A stretch of DNA of 64,000 nt from the NCBI RefSeq assembly GCF_000730605.1, contig NZ_BBIS01000003.1, forward strand, positions 1 to 64,000, given 5' to 3'. Shown one piece after another: positions 36,578 through 45,665 of this stretch. Source of the stretch: Pseudomonas monteilii NBRC 103158 = DSM 14164 (GTDB taxonomy: Bacteria > Pseudomonadota > Gammaproteobacteria > Pseudomonadales > Pseudomonadaceae). Numbering within the stretch: position 1 is the first letter of the stretch; the number at the start of each line of letters is the position of its first letter. Position numbers and translations under genes: made by a program. A model generated the notes under the pieces. That model was not told the origin of the DNA. It saw only the letters and a list, made by a program, of their open reading frames with translations, and did not search any database.

Positions 36578-37141
36578 GTGACCCCACCCCGCAGTTTCCC
36601 CAGTGACCTCTGCCTCGACAGCCCGCGTCTGCACTTGCGCCCCATGCGCCATGCCGATGCCGCGCAATGGCTGGCGATCATGGCCGACCCCGAGGTCATG
36701 CGTTATTGGCACCATGCCCCCTGGCAAGACCTGGCCGAAGCCGAAAGTGCCCTGGCCGCCGACCGCGAAGCCTATGCCAATGGTGACCAGCTCAAGCTCG
36801 GCATGTACCGCCGCGACAATGGCGAACTCATCGGCATGGTCCAGTTGTTCAACATCGACGATGTCTCCCGCCGTGGGGAGATTGGCTATTGCCTGGCCAG
36901 CGCGGTGCAGGGCAGGGGTTATATGGACGAGGCATTGACCTGCTTCATCGACTACCTGGCCCACACCCTGCACATGCGCCGCCTTGAAGGCGAAATCGAC
37001 CCGCGCAACCAGGGCTCGGCACGCACCCTGGAGCGTCAGGGCTTCGTGCTCGAAGGCACACTGCGAGCGCGCTGGTGCGTGGCCGGCGAGTTGTCCGACT
37101 CGGGTCTCTACGGCCTGCTGCTGGAGCCGCCTGTTGCATAG
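36578..37141 (+). CDS. GNAT-family N-acetyltransferase (RimJ/RimL type)
   Basis: The 187-residue protein has the GNAT acetyl-CoA fold: LRPMRHADAAQWLAIMADPEVMRYW at the front (written here only to show the RimJ/RimL-like opening), then EIGYCLASAVQGRGYMDEA with the Q-x-x-G-x-G/A-type pyrophosphate loop, and NQGSARTLERQGF. I place the start at GTG 36578, 7 nt after AGGAG; an ATG at 36560 would put that ribosome site inside the gene. It may acetylate a ribosomal protein, another protein or a small amine. The substrate is not predictable. Confidence 0.85.
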   Translation: MTPPRSFPSDLCLDSPRLHLRPMRHADAAQWLAIMADPEVMRYWHHAPWQDLAEAESALAADREAYANGDQLKLGMYRRDNGELIGMVQLFNIDDVSRRGEIGYCLASAVQGRGYMDEALTCFIDYLAHTLHMRRLEGEIDPRNQGSARTLERQGFVLEGTLRARWCVAGELSDSGLYGLLLEPPVA

Positions 37142-37242
37142 TCTTGCGGCGAATTTCGCGGTAACCCTGCGCGGGACTCGCTGAGGGTTTGGAGGCGGGG
37201 CAGGGCCTGGGTTAAGGTCGTAGGCTGTCCCGTTTCCACCAG

Positions 37243-37791
37243 GTGTGTCCCTTGCCCGTTTTCTACCTGAGCATCAGCTTGCTGCTGTATTTGCTCGCCC
37301 TGTTCTTCGATGGCGTGCTGATGAGCGGCAACCATCACATGCCGGCCCTGCAGATGTTGCTGTACGGGCCTTGGGGCGTGCCATTCGGATTGTATCAGTG
37401 GTTTGCCAATCCGCTGTTGGCCTTGGCGATTCTTGCCCATCGACGTTTCCGCCGGCTGGCCCTGCTTTTCGGCCTTGGCGCGCTTTACCTGGCGGCCAGT
37501 AGTTTCGGCATCGAGCGCTTGCCAGATAACCAGAGCTACGAGTTCCACGACTTTGCAGGTTTTGGCGCTGGTTTTTACCTGTGGCTGGTTGCGATGCTGG
37601 TGTTCTGCCTGGGCCAGGCATGGCATTGCTGGAAGGCACGCAGCACCGACGACATGCCGGGTTGGACCTGGCTTGATGTTGCGCTGATCGCCGCATTGGG
37701 TGTGGCAATGTATTCGGCAACGCAGATGCCATCGTTGCACTTCGAACCGGCCAACGTACTGATGCCGCCAGAGCAGCCGCAGACGCTTTGA
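37243..37791 (+). CDS. Small inner-membrane protein of unknown function
   Basis: About 182 residues with four predicted membrane helices (near 7-25, 55-72, 75-92 and 108-125) and a possible fifth near 145-160. It matches no family I can name. The start is uncertain: GTG at 37243 or TTG at 37252, with AGGTG just upstream. The gene ends 20 bp before the LprI-like gene, so the two may be co-transcribed. Confidence 0.65.
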   Translation: MCPLPVFYLSISLLLYLLALFFDGVLMSGNHHMPALQMLLYGPWGVPFGLYQWFANPLLALAILAHRRFRRLALLFGLGALYLAASSFGIERLPDNQSYEFHDFAGFGAGFYLWLVAMLVFCLGQAWHCWKARSTDDMPGWTWLDVALIAALGVAMYSATQMPSLHFEPANVLMPPEQPQTL

Positions 37792-37811
37792 TCTCAAGGA
37801 GGGTGTTACAT

Positions 37812-38198
37812 ATGACCAAGCATTACCTCACGGGCCTGGCACTGACTTGCGTGGTGCCGCTGGCAGTGGCGGACGACTACACGGCGGCCTACGGGCAGTG
37901 CATGGACAAGGCTTCCAGCACCGTGGCCATGAGCGCGTGCATCCAGGCTGAAACGCAGGTGCAGGACCAGCGTTTGAACCGGGTGTACAAGCAGTTGATG
38001 GGCAAGCTGGAGGCCGGGCAGCAGAAAAGCTTGCGCGATGTGCAGCGCAAGTGGATGGCCTACCGCGATGGCAATTGCCAGTTCCATGTGCAGGCCAGTG
38101 GCGGGACCCTGGCGCAGTTGGAAGGTGGGACATGTGTAATGGACATGACCCGTGACCGGGCAGCGGAGCTGGAACGGGTGCTCAGCCCTGGGCAGTGA
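37812..38198 (+). CDS. LprI-like (DUF1311) secreted protein
   Basis: The 128-residue precursor has a signal peptide ending near residue 20 (LAVADD) and then a DUF1311/LprI-type domain with four cysteines, the AYGQCMDKA...SACIQAE pattern and LRDVQRKWMAYRDGNC. LprI-family members include lysozyme inhibitors in the envelope; that activity is not established for this protein. AAGGAGG lies 8 nt before ATG 37812, which decides the start over an upstream in-frame ATG at 37788. Confidence 0.85.
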   Translation: MTKHYLTGLALTCVVPLAVADDYTAAYGQCMDKASSTVAMSACIQAETQVQDQRLNRVYKQLMGKLEAGQQKSLRDVQRKWMAYRDGNCQFHVQASGGTLAQLEGGTCVMDMTRDRAAELERVLSPGQ

Positions 38199-38210
38199 TG
38201 TTGCCTGTAC

Positions 38211-38244
38211 CGCCTTCTTCGCGGGCTCGCCCGCGAAGAAGGCG
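38211..38244. repeat. REP element between the LprI-like gene and mnmH
   Basis: CGCCTTCTTCGCGGGC (38211-38226) and its exact complement (38229-38244) form a 16-bp stem with a TC loop. The core matches the REP after hmp. Placed between converging genes, it may also act as a bidirectional terminator. Confidence 0.88.
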
Positions 38245-38257
38245 ACTCGGTTTATGA

Positions 38258-38274
38258 CACCGGCTGTGCCGGTG
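38258..38274 (-). terminator. Short hairpin abutting the mnmH stop codon
   Basis: CACCGGC and GCCGGTG pair around TGT directly after the mnmH stop on the minus strand. There is no T-run, so termination may rely on the neighbouring REP. Confidence 0.35.
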
Positions 38275-39387
38275 CTAATGATGAGGCTTGCGCAGCGCCC
38301 GGGCCTTGAGGTACTCGCGCACTTCCACGGCATCTCCGGCAAACTCGATACGCTCAGCCTTCGCCGCACGCTGGTAGGCATACATCGGGTCGTAATACTC
38401 GTTCAACAAGCCTTCGATCCAGCCCCGGTGCAGCTCCACCGCGCCGCTGCGCTGCTGCGCTTCCAGCGCCTGGCCCAGCAGCGCCGACAACCGCTGATAA
38501 CGCTCGCCGCCCAAACGCTTGTAGATGTTGGCCATGCTTTGCAGCATACGCTCGGCAAACAACCGGCGGCCTTCCTCCTCGCCATGCACAGCGGCGAACT
38601 CGGCACTCAGGTTGACCACGTAATCACGCAGGATGCGTTCAACGCGGTTGGCAAAACTGTCTTCCAGCCACACCAGTGGGTATTGCTGCATGCCCTGGTA
38701 CAGCTCCAGCGGCACGGTGCAACTGCCGACGATGCGGCCTTCATCTTCCAGTACGAACTGTTCAACGCCTCGGTCGCGTTTCTTCAGTACGTCGATGGCC
38801 AGCTGGTTCTCGAAGTCGATTTGCGCCGGCTGCGCGGTGGCGCGTTTGCCGAAGCTGGAGCCGCGATGGTTGGCATGGCCTTCCAGGTCCAGCACGTTAT
38901 CCAGCTGATGCAGCACGTCGGTCTTGCCAGTACCGGTAAGGCCGCCCAGCAGCACAAAATCGCACTGCGCCACCGCCTGTTGGGTGGTTTCCAGCAAGAA
39001 GGTCCGCATGGCCTTGTAGCCGCCCTTGACGCGCGGGTACTGGATGCCCGCTTCATCACGCAACCAGCCCTGCACGATCTGCGAACGCAGGCCGCCACGG
39101 AAGCAGTACAGGTAGCCTTCGGGGTGGGCCTGGGTAAACGCCACCCAGGCGTCCAGCCGAGCCTGCTTGGTGGTGCCGCTGACCAGCTGGTGGCCCAGGG
39201 CGATGGCAGCTGCCTGGCCCTGCTGCTTGAAGCAGGTGCCGACCTTCTGCCGCTCCTGGTCATTCATCAGCGGCAGGTTGACCACGCCAGGAAAGGCGCC
39301 TTTGGCGAATTCGACGGGGGCGCGCATGTCCATCATCGGCACGTCGTCGAGGAACAGCCGGCGGAAATCGGTGCAGTCGGGGCGCAT
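38275..39387 (-). CDS. mnmH: tRNA 2-selenouridine synthase
   Basis: MnmH (SelU/YbbB) replaces sulfur by selenium in the wobble 2-thiouridine of some tRNAs, using selenophosphate from SelD. The 370-residue protein has an N-terminal rhodanese domain with the active Cys95 in YCFRGG, and a C-terminal P-loop domain with GLTGTGKT at 149-156. Length matches E. coli (364). Its ATG overlaps the selD stop by one base (TGATG), so the donor and user of selenophosphate are made together. Confidence 0.95.
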   Translation of the reverse strand: MRPDCTDFRRLFLDDVPMMDMRAPVEFAKGAFPGVVNLPLMNDQERQKVGTCFKQQGQAAAIALGHQLVSGTTKQARLDAWVAFTQAHPEGYLYCFRGGLRSQIVQGWLRDEAGIQYPRVKGGYKAMRTFLLETTQQAVAQCDFVLLGGLTGTGKTDVLHQLDNVLDLEGHANHRGSSFGKRATAQPAQIDFENQLAIDVLKKRDRGVEQFVLEDEGRIVGSCTVPLELYQGMQQYPLVWLEDSFANRVERILRDYVVNLSAEFAAVHGEEEGRRLFAERMLQSMANIYKRLGGERYQRLSALLGQALEAQQRSGAVELHRGWIEGLLNEYYDPMYAYQRAAKAERIEFAGDAVEVREYLKARALRKPHH

Positions 39388-40421
39388 CAGATCACCTCGA
39401 CCGCGTGGCTCTGTCGTTCGACCAGCTTGCCGATTGGCGACAGTTGCAGGCCCAGTTCGGCAGCGACTGCCAGGAACGCGTCTTCACCTTCAGGGCTGAC
39501 CGCCACCAGCAGGCCGCCGCTGGTTTGCGGGTCGCACAGCAGGTGTTTCTGCTCGTCGCTGAGTGCGCCGAGCTTGTGGCCGTAGCTTTCGAAGTTACGC
39601 AACGTGCCGCCGGGGATGCAGCCTTCGGCCAGGTAATGCTCGACGCTGGGCAGGCGCGGTACGGCGGCGTAGTCCAAGTGCGCGGTAAGGCCGCTGCCTT
39701 CGGCCAGCTCCACCAGGTGGCCGAGCAGGCCAAAGCCGGTGACGTCGGTCATGGCCTTTACACCGTCGAGTTTGCCGAAGCGGCTGCCGGGGGTATTGAG
39801 GGTGCACATCCAGTCGCGGGCCAGGCCTTGGTCTTGTGCGCGCAGCTTGGCCTTTTTCTCGGCGGTGGTAAGGATGCCGATGCCCAACGGTTTGGTCAGG
39901 TACAGCCGGCAGCCGGCAGTGGCGGTATCGTTGCGCTTGAGGTGGCGCTTGCTGACCACACCCGTGACGGCGAGGCCGAAGATTGGCTCGGGGGCGTCGA
40001 TGGAGTGGCCGCCGGCCAGCGGAATGCCTGCTTCGGCGCACACCGCACGGCCACCACGAATCACTTCGCGGGCCACTTCCGGTGGCAGCACATTGACCGG
40101 CCAGCCCAAAATGGCGATCGCCATCAGCGGGTCGCCACCCATGGCGTAGATGTCGCTGATGGCGTTGGTGGCGGCGATGCGGCCGAAGTCGTACGGGTCA
40201 TCGACAATCGGCATGAAAAAGTCGGTGGTCGAGACCACGCCGCGCTCGTCGTCCAGCGCGTACACCGCAGCGTCGTCGCGCGAGGCGTTGCCAACCCACA
40301 GCTTCGGGTCCAGGGCCTGGGTGCCGCTTTCGGCAAGGATCACATCCAGCACCTTGGGGGAAATCTTGCAGCCACAGCCGGCACCATGGCTGTACTGGGT
40401 CAGGCGAATCGGCTCGCTCAT
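39387..40421 (-). CDS. selD: Selenide, water dikinase (selenophosphate synthase)
   Basis: SelD makes selenophosphate from selenide and ATP. The 344-residue protein carries the catalytic HGAGCGCK motif with Cys16 (the position that is Cys17 in E. coli or selenocysteine elsewhere) and Lys19, then the AIRS-type ATP-binding fold with [10 protein letters not shown] and a [10 protein letters not shown] motif. I choose ATG at 40421 with GAGG 5 nt upstream over GTG at 40427. It diverges from the transporter genes over 126 bp. Confidence 0.96.
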   Translation of the reverse strand: MSEPIRLTQYSHGAGCGCKISPKVLDVILAESGTQALDPKLWVGNASRDDAAVYALDDERGVVSTTDFFMPIVDDPYDFGRIAATNAISDIYAMGGDPLMAIAILGWPVNVLPPEVAREVIRGGRAVCAEAGIPLAGGHSIDAPEPIFGLAVTGVVSKRHLKRNDTATAGCRLYLTKPLGIGILTTAEKKAKLRAQDQGLARDWMCTLNTPGSRFGKLDGVKAMTDVTGFGLLGHLVELAEGSGLTAHLDYAAVPRLPSVEHYLAEGCIPGGTLRNFESYGHKLGALSDEQKHLLCDPQTSGGLLVAVSPEGEDAFLAVAAELGLQLSPIGKLVERQSHAVEVI

Positions 40422-40486
40422 ATGCACCTCGACAGGTCAAATTGTTGCGCGATTGTAGCAAAGCTGGCCTTTGGGCCTTGGCCTCT

Positions 40487-40492
40487 TATAAT
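40487..40492 (+). promoter_or_regulatory. Candidate -10 element for the selenium-linked transporter
   Basis: A perfect TATAAT lies 55 bp upstream of the binding-protein ATG in the selD divergent region. The -35 is unclear. On the other strand TACAAT at 40452-40457 could serve selD. Confidence 0.45.
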
Positions 40493-40547
40493 CCTCGGTG
40501 TCGACGGATTTGTCGGCATTTCCCCGCTATTGAACCGGAGAACACCC

Positions 40548-41402
40548 ATGCTCAAACGCCCCTTGGCGCTCGCCGCCGGCCTTGTGCTGTCTTGCTGTGC
40601 CGTTGTCGTCCAAGCTGCTGAAGTGTTGCGGGTCAGCGCCATCCCCGACGAAGCGCCAACCGAACTGCAGCGCAAGTTCAAGCCGTTGGGCGAGTACCTG
40701 GCCAAGCAACTGGGTATGGAAGTGAAGTTCGTACCGGTGGCCGATTACCCGGCTGTGGTCGAGTCGCTGGCCGCCAACCGGCTGGACCTGGCCTGGCTGG
40801 GTGGCTTCACGTTCGTTCAGGTACACCTGAAGGACCCGACCGCCACGCCATTGGTGCAGCGTGAGCAGGACGCGCAGTTCACCTCCAAGTTCATCACCGC
40901 CAACCCCGACGTGAAGAGCCTGGCCGACCTCAAGGGCAAGTCGTTCGCCTTCGGCTCTATCTCGTCTACTTCGGGCAGCCTGATGCCGCGTTACTTCATG
41001 CTCAAGCAGGACAACATCAAGCCTGAAGAGTACTTCGGCCGTGTGGCCTACTCTGGCGCCCATGACGCCACCGTGGCCTGGGTGCAGGCGGGTAAGGTCG
41101 ATGGCGGCGTGCTCAATGCCAGTGTGTGGCAGAAACTGGTGGATGCCGGCAAGGTCGATACCGCCAAGGTGAAAGTGTTCGCCACTACCCCGACCTACTT
41201 TGACTACAACTGGACCGTGCGCGGCAACATGGCGCCGGCGTTGAAAGAAAAGATCAAAAAAGCGTTCCTCGACCTCGACCCGTCCAATCCGGAGCACAAG
41301 GCTATCCTCGACCTCCAGGCCGCCAGCCGCTTCATCGAGACCAAGCCTGAAAACTATGTAGGCACCGAGCAAGCTGCGCGTGAGGCTGGCCTGCTCAAGT
41401 GA
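40548..41402 (+). CDS. PhnD-like substrate-binding protein, probable selenium oxyanion transporter
   Basis: The 284-residue periplasmic protein has a signal peptide (cleavage near VQAAE, residue 24) and a PhnD/TauA-type fold with SAIPDEAP, DLAWLGGFTFVQ, FGSISSTSGSLMPRYF and AGKVDGGVLN. A subgroup of this family next to selD is annotated as a putative selenate-binding protein; the position here, divergent from selD-mnmH, supports that. A much longer open frame runs upstream, but ATG 40548 with GGAG 7 nt before and the signal peptide fix the start. The classical alternative is phosphonate uptake, yet no C-P lyase genes are near. Confidence 0.8.
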   Translation: MLKRPLALAAGLVLSCCAVVVQAAEVLRVSAIPDEAPTELQRKFKPLGEYLAKQLGMEVKFVPVADYPAVVESLAANRLDLAWLGGFTFVQVHLKDPTATPLVQREQDAQFTSKFITANPDVKSLADLKGKSFAFGSISSTSGSLMPRYFMLKQDNIKPEEYFGRVAYSGAHDATVAWVQAGKVDGGVLNASVWQKLVDAGKVDTAKVKVFATTPTYFDYNWTVRGNMAPALKEKIKKAFLDLDPSNPEHKAILDLQAASRFIETKPENYVGTEQAAREAGLLK

Positions 41403-42208
41403 CTGCTTCGAACGTGGCAATCCACCTGCATGGTGCCGGCCTGCGCCATGTCCAGGTACGCGCGCTTGACGCGATCAACCTGAGCATCGAGCAGGGCGAG
41501 CGTGTCGCGATCATTGGGCCGTCGGGGGCGGGCAAGTCGAGCTTGCTGCACCTGATGGCTACGGCCATCCAGCCCAGCAGCGGGCGCGTGGAGTTGCTGG
41601 GTGAGCAGCCCTGGGCGTTATCCGCCAGGGCACGCCAGCGCCTGCGGGCGCGGGTCGGCCTGGTGCATCAGGCACCGCCCTTGCCACCGCGCCAACGGGT
41701 GGTGACGGCAGTACTGGCCGGCCGGCTGGGGCAGTGGGGGTTAACGCGTGGCTTGCTCAACCTGCTGTACCCCAGCGATGTGCCGGGGGCGCGCCAGGTG
41801 CTGGCAGAGCTGGGCCTGGCCGACAAGCTGTTCGTGCAGTGCGGGCAGTTGTCGGGTGGTCAGTTGCAGCGGGTGGGTATTGCCCGGGCCCTTTACCAGC
41901 GGCCACAGGTGCTGCTGACCGACGAGCCGGTGTCGGCCATGGACCCGGTGCTGGCCGACCACAGCCTGGCCTTGCTAAACCGCCATGCCCAGGCCAATGG
42001 CGTGACGCTGGTGGCGAGCCTGCATGCGGTGGAGTTGGCGCTGGCGCATTTCCCCCGGGTGGTTGGTATCCGCGAGGGCCAGGTAGTGTTTGATTGCCCG
42101 GCAGAAGCGGTCACCGAACACATGCTGGAGGCGCTGTACGCGAATGAACAACTGGCTTCGCCGCCAACCCAGGGGCCGATTCTGAAGGTGCAGATCCCAC
42201 GATGCTGA
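41399..42208 (+). CDS. ABC transporter ATPase of the PhnC type
   Basis: The 269-residue cytoplasmic ATPase shows Walker A GPSGAGKSS at 40-48, signature LSGGQLQ at 151-157 and Walker B VLLTDEP at 171-177. Start is GTG at 41399, overlapping the binding-protein stop by 4 bp (GTGA). It should power the two permeases that follow, with which it overlaps by 7 bp. Confidence 0.92.
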   Translation: MTASNVAIHLHGAGLRHVQVRALDAINLSIEQGERVAIIGPSGAGKSSLLHLMATAIQPSSGRVELLGEQPWALSARARQRLRARVGLVHQAPPLPPRQRVVTAVLAGRLGQWGLTRGLLNLLYPSDVPGARQVLAELGLADKLFVQCGQLSGGQLQRVGIARALYQRPQVLLTDEPVSAMDPVLADHSLALLNRHAQANGVTLVASLHAVELALAHFPRVVGIREGQVVFDCPAEAVTEHMLEALYANEQLASPPTQGPILKVQIPRC

Positions 42209-43029
42209 GGGCCGACACCCGCGACCCGGCCCTGCTGCCACGGCTGCTGCTGGCCTTGCTGGGCGTGGCGATACTGTGGCCGGGTATCAAGTTGAGCGAA
42301 CTGAACCCCGGAGTGCTGTTGCAGGCGGAGAACCGACAGCAGATCGCCCGTTTCACCAGCGCCTTCTGGCCACCCGCGCACGATGCCGATTTTCTCGTGT
42401 TGCTGTATGAAGCCACGCTACAGACCTTGGCCGTGGCCACCGCTGGCATGGCGTTGGCGTTGCTGCTAGCCGTTCCGGCGGGGCTGATGGCCAGTCGCGC
42501 CTTGTCGTTGCGTGCCGCCTCCCGTGGTGGGCGTGCAGGGCTTTGGTCGCGCCTTCTGCGCCTGCCGGTGCGCGGGTTGCTGATCTTCCTGCGCAGCGTG
42601 CCGGAAATTGTCTGGGCGCTGTTGTTCGTGCGGGCCGTGGGGCTGGGGCCGACGGCGGGTGTATTGGCCATCGCCATTACCTATAGCGGTATGCTGGGCA
42701 AGGTCTACGCCGAAATCTTCGAATCGGTCGACCAGCGCCCGGCCCATGCCTTGTTGCAGGCGGGCAGTGGCCGGCTGATGGCGTTTCTCTACGGCATTCT
42801 GCCCAATGCGGCGTCCGAGGTGGTGTCCTACACCGTGTACCGCTGGGAGTGCGCGGTGCGGGCCTCGGTGGTGATGGGGTTTGTGGGGGCGGGCGGGCTG
42901 GGGCAGCAGATTGACCTGTCGATGCGGATGTTTGCCGGGGCGGAAGTGGCCAGCATGTTGCTCACCTTCCTGCTGCTGGTGATGCTGGCCGACTTGCTCA
43001 GCCGCCTGCTGCGCTGGAGGCTGGCATGA
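42202..43029 (+). CDS. ABC transporter permease of the PhnE type (first)
   Basis: The 275-residue inner-membrane protein has about six helices and a binding-protein-dependent transport domain with the PhnE-like end VYRWECAVRASVVMGFVGAG. The coupling loop lies near QAGSGRLMAFLYGILPN. It is likely to pair with the next permease as a heterodimer. Confidence 0.9.
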   Translation: MLRADTRDPALLPRLLLALLGVAILWPGIKLSELNPGVLLQAENRQQIARFTSAFWPPAHDADFLVLLYEATLQTLAVATAGMALALLLAVPAGLMASRALSLRAASRGGRAGLWSRLLRLPVRGLLIFLRSVPEIVWALLFVRAVGLGPTAGVLAIAITYSGMLGKVYAEIFESVDQRPAHALLQAGSGRLMAFLYGILPNAASEVVSYTVYRWECAVRASVVMGFVGAGGLGQQIDLSMRMFAGAEVASMLLTFLLLVMLADLLSRLLRWRLA

Positions 43030-43793
43030 ACCGGGTCATCAACTTGTTGTTGCTGGGCGCCATCGTGTTGGCGGTGTTGGCCTCGTTCGCTTACCTGGAG
43101 CTGGACCTGCAAGCGCTGGTCGGTAACGGCGGGTTGGGGCAGATGGGCGAGTACGCAGGGCGCTTCCTGCATCCGGACCTGTCTACCGGGCACTTGAAGG
43201 CTGTGTGGCGCGGGGCGCTGGAGACGCTGGCCATGTCGGGTCTGGGCACCTTGTTGGCGATGGTCATGGGGATGTTGCTGGCACTGCCGGCGGCAGGGCG
43301 ATTCGGTTGGCCATTACAGGGCGTAGCGCGGTTGCTGCTGAATGCTCTGCGCGCCATTCCGGAACTGGTGTGGGCTGCGCTGACAGTCCTGGCGGCCGGT
43401 CTTGGGCCCAATGCCGGCACCCTCGCGTTGGCGCTGCACACCGCCGGTGTTCTGGGACGCTTGTTTGCCGAGGCGTTGGAGAATGCGCCGCCGGAGCCTG
43501 CGGCAGCGATTCGCTTGCAGGGCGGCAGCCAGGTGGCCGCATTCTGTTTTGGTACCTTGCCCAATGTGTGGCCGCAGTTGCTGGCCTACAGTTTGTACCG
43601 CTGGGAAAACAATATCCGTATGGCCAGCGTGCTCGGCTTTGTCGGGGCAGGGGGCTTGGGGCAGATGCTGTACACCACGTTGAGCCTGTTCCAGGAGGCC
43701 CAGGCCAGTACGGTGATCCTGGGCATGCTGGTGCTGGTGTTGCTGGTGGATACGTTGAGTGATGTGTTGCGCCAGCGCTATGTGCGGGCCTAA
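43026..43793 (+). CDS. ABC transporter permease of the PhnE type (second)
   Basis: The 255-residue protein is a paralogue of the upstream permease with the same final motif, LYRWENNIRMASVLGFVGAG, and a similar coupling loop (LQGGSQVAAFCFGTLPN). The ATG overlaps the previous stop (ATGA). Its stop overlaps the stop of the converging bestrophin gene by 3-4 bp, so there is no room for a dedicated terminator. Confidence 0.9.
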   Translation: MNRVINLLLLGAIVLAVLASFAYLELDLQALVGNGGLGQMGEYAGRFLHPDLSTGHLKAVWRGALETLAMSGLGTLLAMVMGMLLALPAAGRFGWPLQGVARLLLNALRAIPELVWAALTVLAAGLGPNAGTLALALHTAGVLGRLFAEALENAPPEPAAAIRLQGGSQVAAFCFGTLPNVWPQLLAYSLYRWENNIRMASVLGFVGAGGLGQMLYTTLSLFQEAQASTVILGMLVLVLLVDTLSDVLRQRYVRA

Positions 43794-44677
43794 GCGAGTT
43801 CCCCACACTGCGCTTCCCGTTGCATCGACTCCAGGTTCCGCTCGATCGTCTCGCAAATGGTGTCCATCTGGATCTGGTGCTCACTGAACTTGAATGGGCT
43901 CTGCAAATCCGTGCCGATTCGCTCGATGGCCAGCAACATGAACCCCACCACTGTCGAAGCCAGCGGCGTGAACCAGCCCAGCGACTCCACCAGCCCTATT
44001 GGCACGATCAGGCAGAACAGGGTGATGAACAGTCGCGGAAAATACACGTAAGGGTAGGGCAGCGGTGTATTGGCAATGCGCTCCATACCGCCTTGGGCAT
44101 TGGACAGGTCCACCAGCGTCGATTCCAGCCGCGCCAGACGGATGCTGTCCAGCCGGCCGGCCTGGTATTCCCGCGCCAGCAAGGCCGCCGAGCCACCGAG
44201 AATGTCATTGGCAAAGTTGTTCGAGCGGTTGCGCCGTTCGAATTCAGCCGGCGGGATGAAGGCCATCAGTTCATCCGGGCAGCTCTCCCCCTTCAAGTGT
44301 GCAGCCAGGCAGTTCACATAGGCGATGTGCCGGCGCAGCAGGGTGGCCTTGACCGGGTTCAGGCCATCAGCCGGGTCATCGATCAGGTTTAGCGTCTGCC
44401 TTGCGAAGCTGCGCGAACTGTTCACCAGCGCCCCCCACAACGTGCGAGCTTCCCACCAACGGTTGTAGGCGCTGCTGTTGCGAAAACTCACCAGCACTAC
44501 CAGCGCCGAGCCCAGCAAAGTCAGCGGGATCAGCGGCAGGGTGAACTTGCTGTTGAAGAACAGCATGAAATCGATGGTGACCAGCACATCCCAGATCAGC
44601 AGCCAGAACAGCGACCAGCCGATGTAGCCGATGGTCTTCACGACCAGGCGGTACTTGCGGGTGATGATGTCTTTCAC
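43790..44677 (-). CDS. Bestrophin-like (UPF0187) membrane channel
   Basis: The 295-residue protein belongs to the bestrophin/RFP-TM family of anion (or cation) channels. Features are the N-terminal helix pair, the FRNSSAYNRWWEAR motif at about 66-79 and LPYPYVYFPRLFITLFC near 205-220, which lie at conserved places in this family. Predicted membrane segments lie near 15-35, 45-65, 215-235 and 240-258. It is a lone gene converging on the transporter operon. Ion and role are unknown. Confidence 0.88.
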   Translation of the reverse strand: MKDIITRKYRLVVKTIGYIGWSLFWLLIWDVLVTIDFMLFFNSKFTLPLIPLTLLGSALVVLVSFRNSSAYNRWWEARTLWGALVNSSRSFARQTLNLIDDPADGLNPVKATLLRRHIAYVNCLAAHLKGESCPDELMAFIPPAEFERRNRSNNFANDILGGSAALLAREYQAGRLDSIRLARLESTLVDLSNAQGGMERIANTPLPYPYVYFPRLFITLFCLIVPIGLVESLGWFTPLASTVVGFMLLAIERIGTDLQSPFKFSEHQIQMDTICETIERNLESMQREAQCGELA

Positions 44678-44984
44678 GCGGGGGCCTCGAAACGCGGGGG
44701 ATGCAGAATCGGACGTCGAGGGGAGAGCATGGTTCGGTGCGGTTCGTCTGGGTGTATTACCAGACGTGTTCAGTGCCAGGCTTTGTAGGAATTGGACTGC
44801 AGTGTTTTAGGACCACAGTGAAATAGCCCGAGCCAATATCTACGTTGAAAAAGCCCGGGCAAGAAACGAACGGGTCACTCCCACAGGCACTGCACAAGTC
44901 TCAAAAGCGGGTTCACCCGCGAAGAGGCCATCAGCCTCACATCACAAGCCGCTTATCATTCGCAAACGCGCTCCGGAACCTGAC
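44678..44984. other. Intergenic region with a partial REP element
   Basis: About 307 bp without a gene. At 44905-44929 there is a partial REP (GCGGG-TTCA-CCCGC followed by GAAGAGGCC). The stretch 44678-44800 should hold the bestrophin promoter on the minus strand, but I find no convincing -35/-10 pair. Confidence 0.55.
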
Positions 44985-45665
44985 TCAAGGCTTGGCAGCA
45001 ACCGCCACATAGCCTTTGATCGAAGCCGGTGCCTGAGGCTTGCCCTTGTGCGCCGTCAGGTACTTAAAGCGCCGCCATTCCTTGTCGATCTCGTTGAACG
45101 ACATGAACACGCTGATCCGCGCCTTGCCAGCCAGGTCCGGGCGCTTGCCGGCATCAATCTCGCTGGTGGGGATAATGGCCACATTGATGCCGACCACCTT
45201 GCCGTCATCGGCGAACACAGGCCCGCCCGACATGCCCTTGGTGATCGGGCCGTCGTGTACTGAATAGAAAACGCTGCCTGGCGTGCCTTCAAGCCGCACC
45301 AGCGACGCCAGCGCATGGCCCTTGCCCTGCATCGGCATCATGAAACTGTTGAAACCCACCGCCGTCACGGCTTCGCCAGGCACATACTGGCGCCAATCCG
45401 GCACGTTGCTGGCCTTGTGTTTGAAGAACACCACATCACCGAGGCCCTCGTGGACCACGTTGCGCAGGAAGGGGGTGTGTTTGGCAGTTACGGCGTAATC
45501 CTCGTTCCACTGGATGGCGCTGGCCATCAGCAACATGGGCAGCGGGGCACCGGAGGTGACCACGAAAGCCTGGCTGTAGACGGGATCGGAAACGTACGAG
45601 GTTGGCACTCCATTGCACCCACTGAGCAGCATCATTGCCGCCATGCAGGGCGCGATTGTTTTCAT
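44985..45665 (-). CDS. Trypsin-like serine protease lipoprotein
   Basis: The 226-residue precursor has a lipobox LLSGC with Cys17, so it is probably anchored in the membrane facing the periplasm. The mature part looks like a compact trypsin/V8-type protease: His63 in TAKHTPF, Asp77 in GLGDVVFF and the nucleophile Ser146 in GMSGGPV occur in the right order. No PDZ domain is present, unlike DegP/DegS. It is a single gene. The substrate is unknown and activity is inferred from the intact triad. Confidence 0.8.
   Translation of the reverse strand: MKTIAPCMAAMMLLSGCNGVPTSYVSDPVYSQAFVVTSGAPLPMLLMASAIQWNEDYAVTAKHTPFLRNVVHEGLGDVVFFKHKASNVPDWRQYVPGEAVTAVGFNSFMMPMQGKGHALASLVRLEGTPGSVFYSVHDGPITKGMSGGPVFADDGKVVGINVAIIPTSEIDAGKRPDLAGKARISVFMSFNEIDKEWRRFKYLTAHKGKPQAPASIKGYVAVAAKP

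Noticed and set aside
39405..40547. Large N-terminal extension of the PhnD-like binding protein
   Set aside because: The extension is antisense to selD, and a signal peptide with a good ribosome site begins at 40548.
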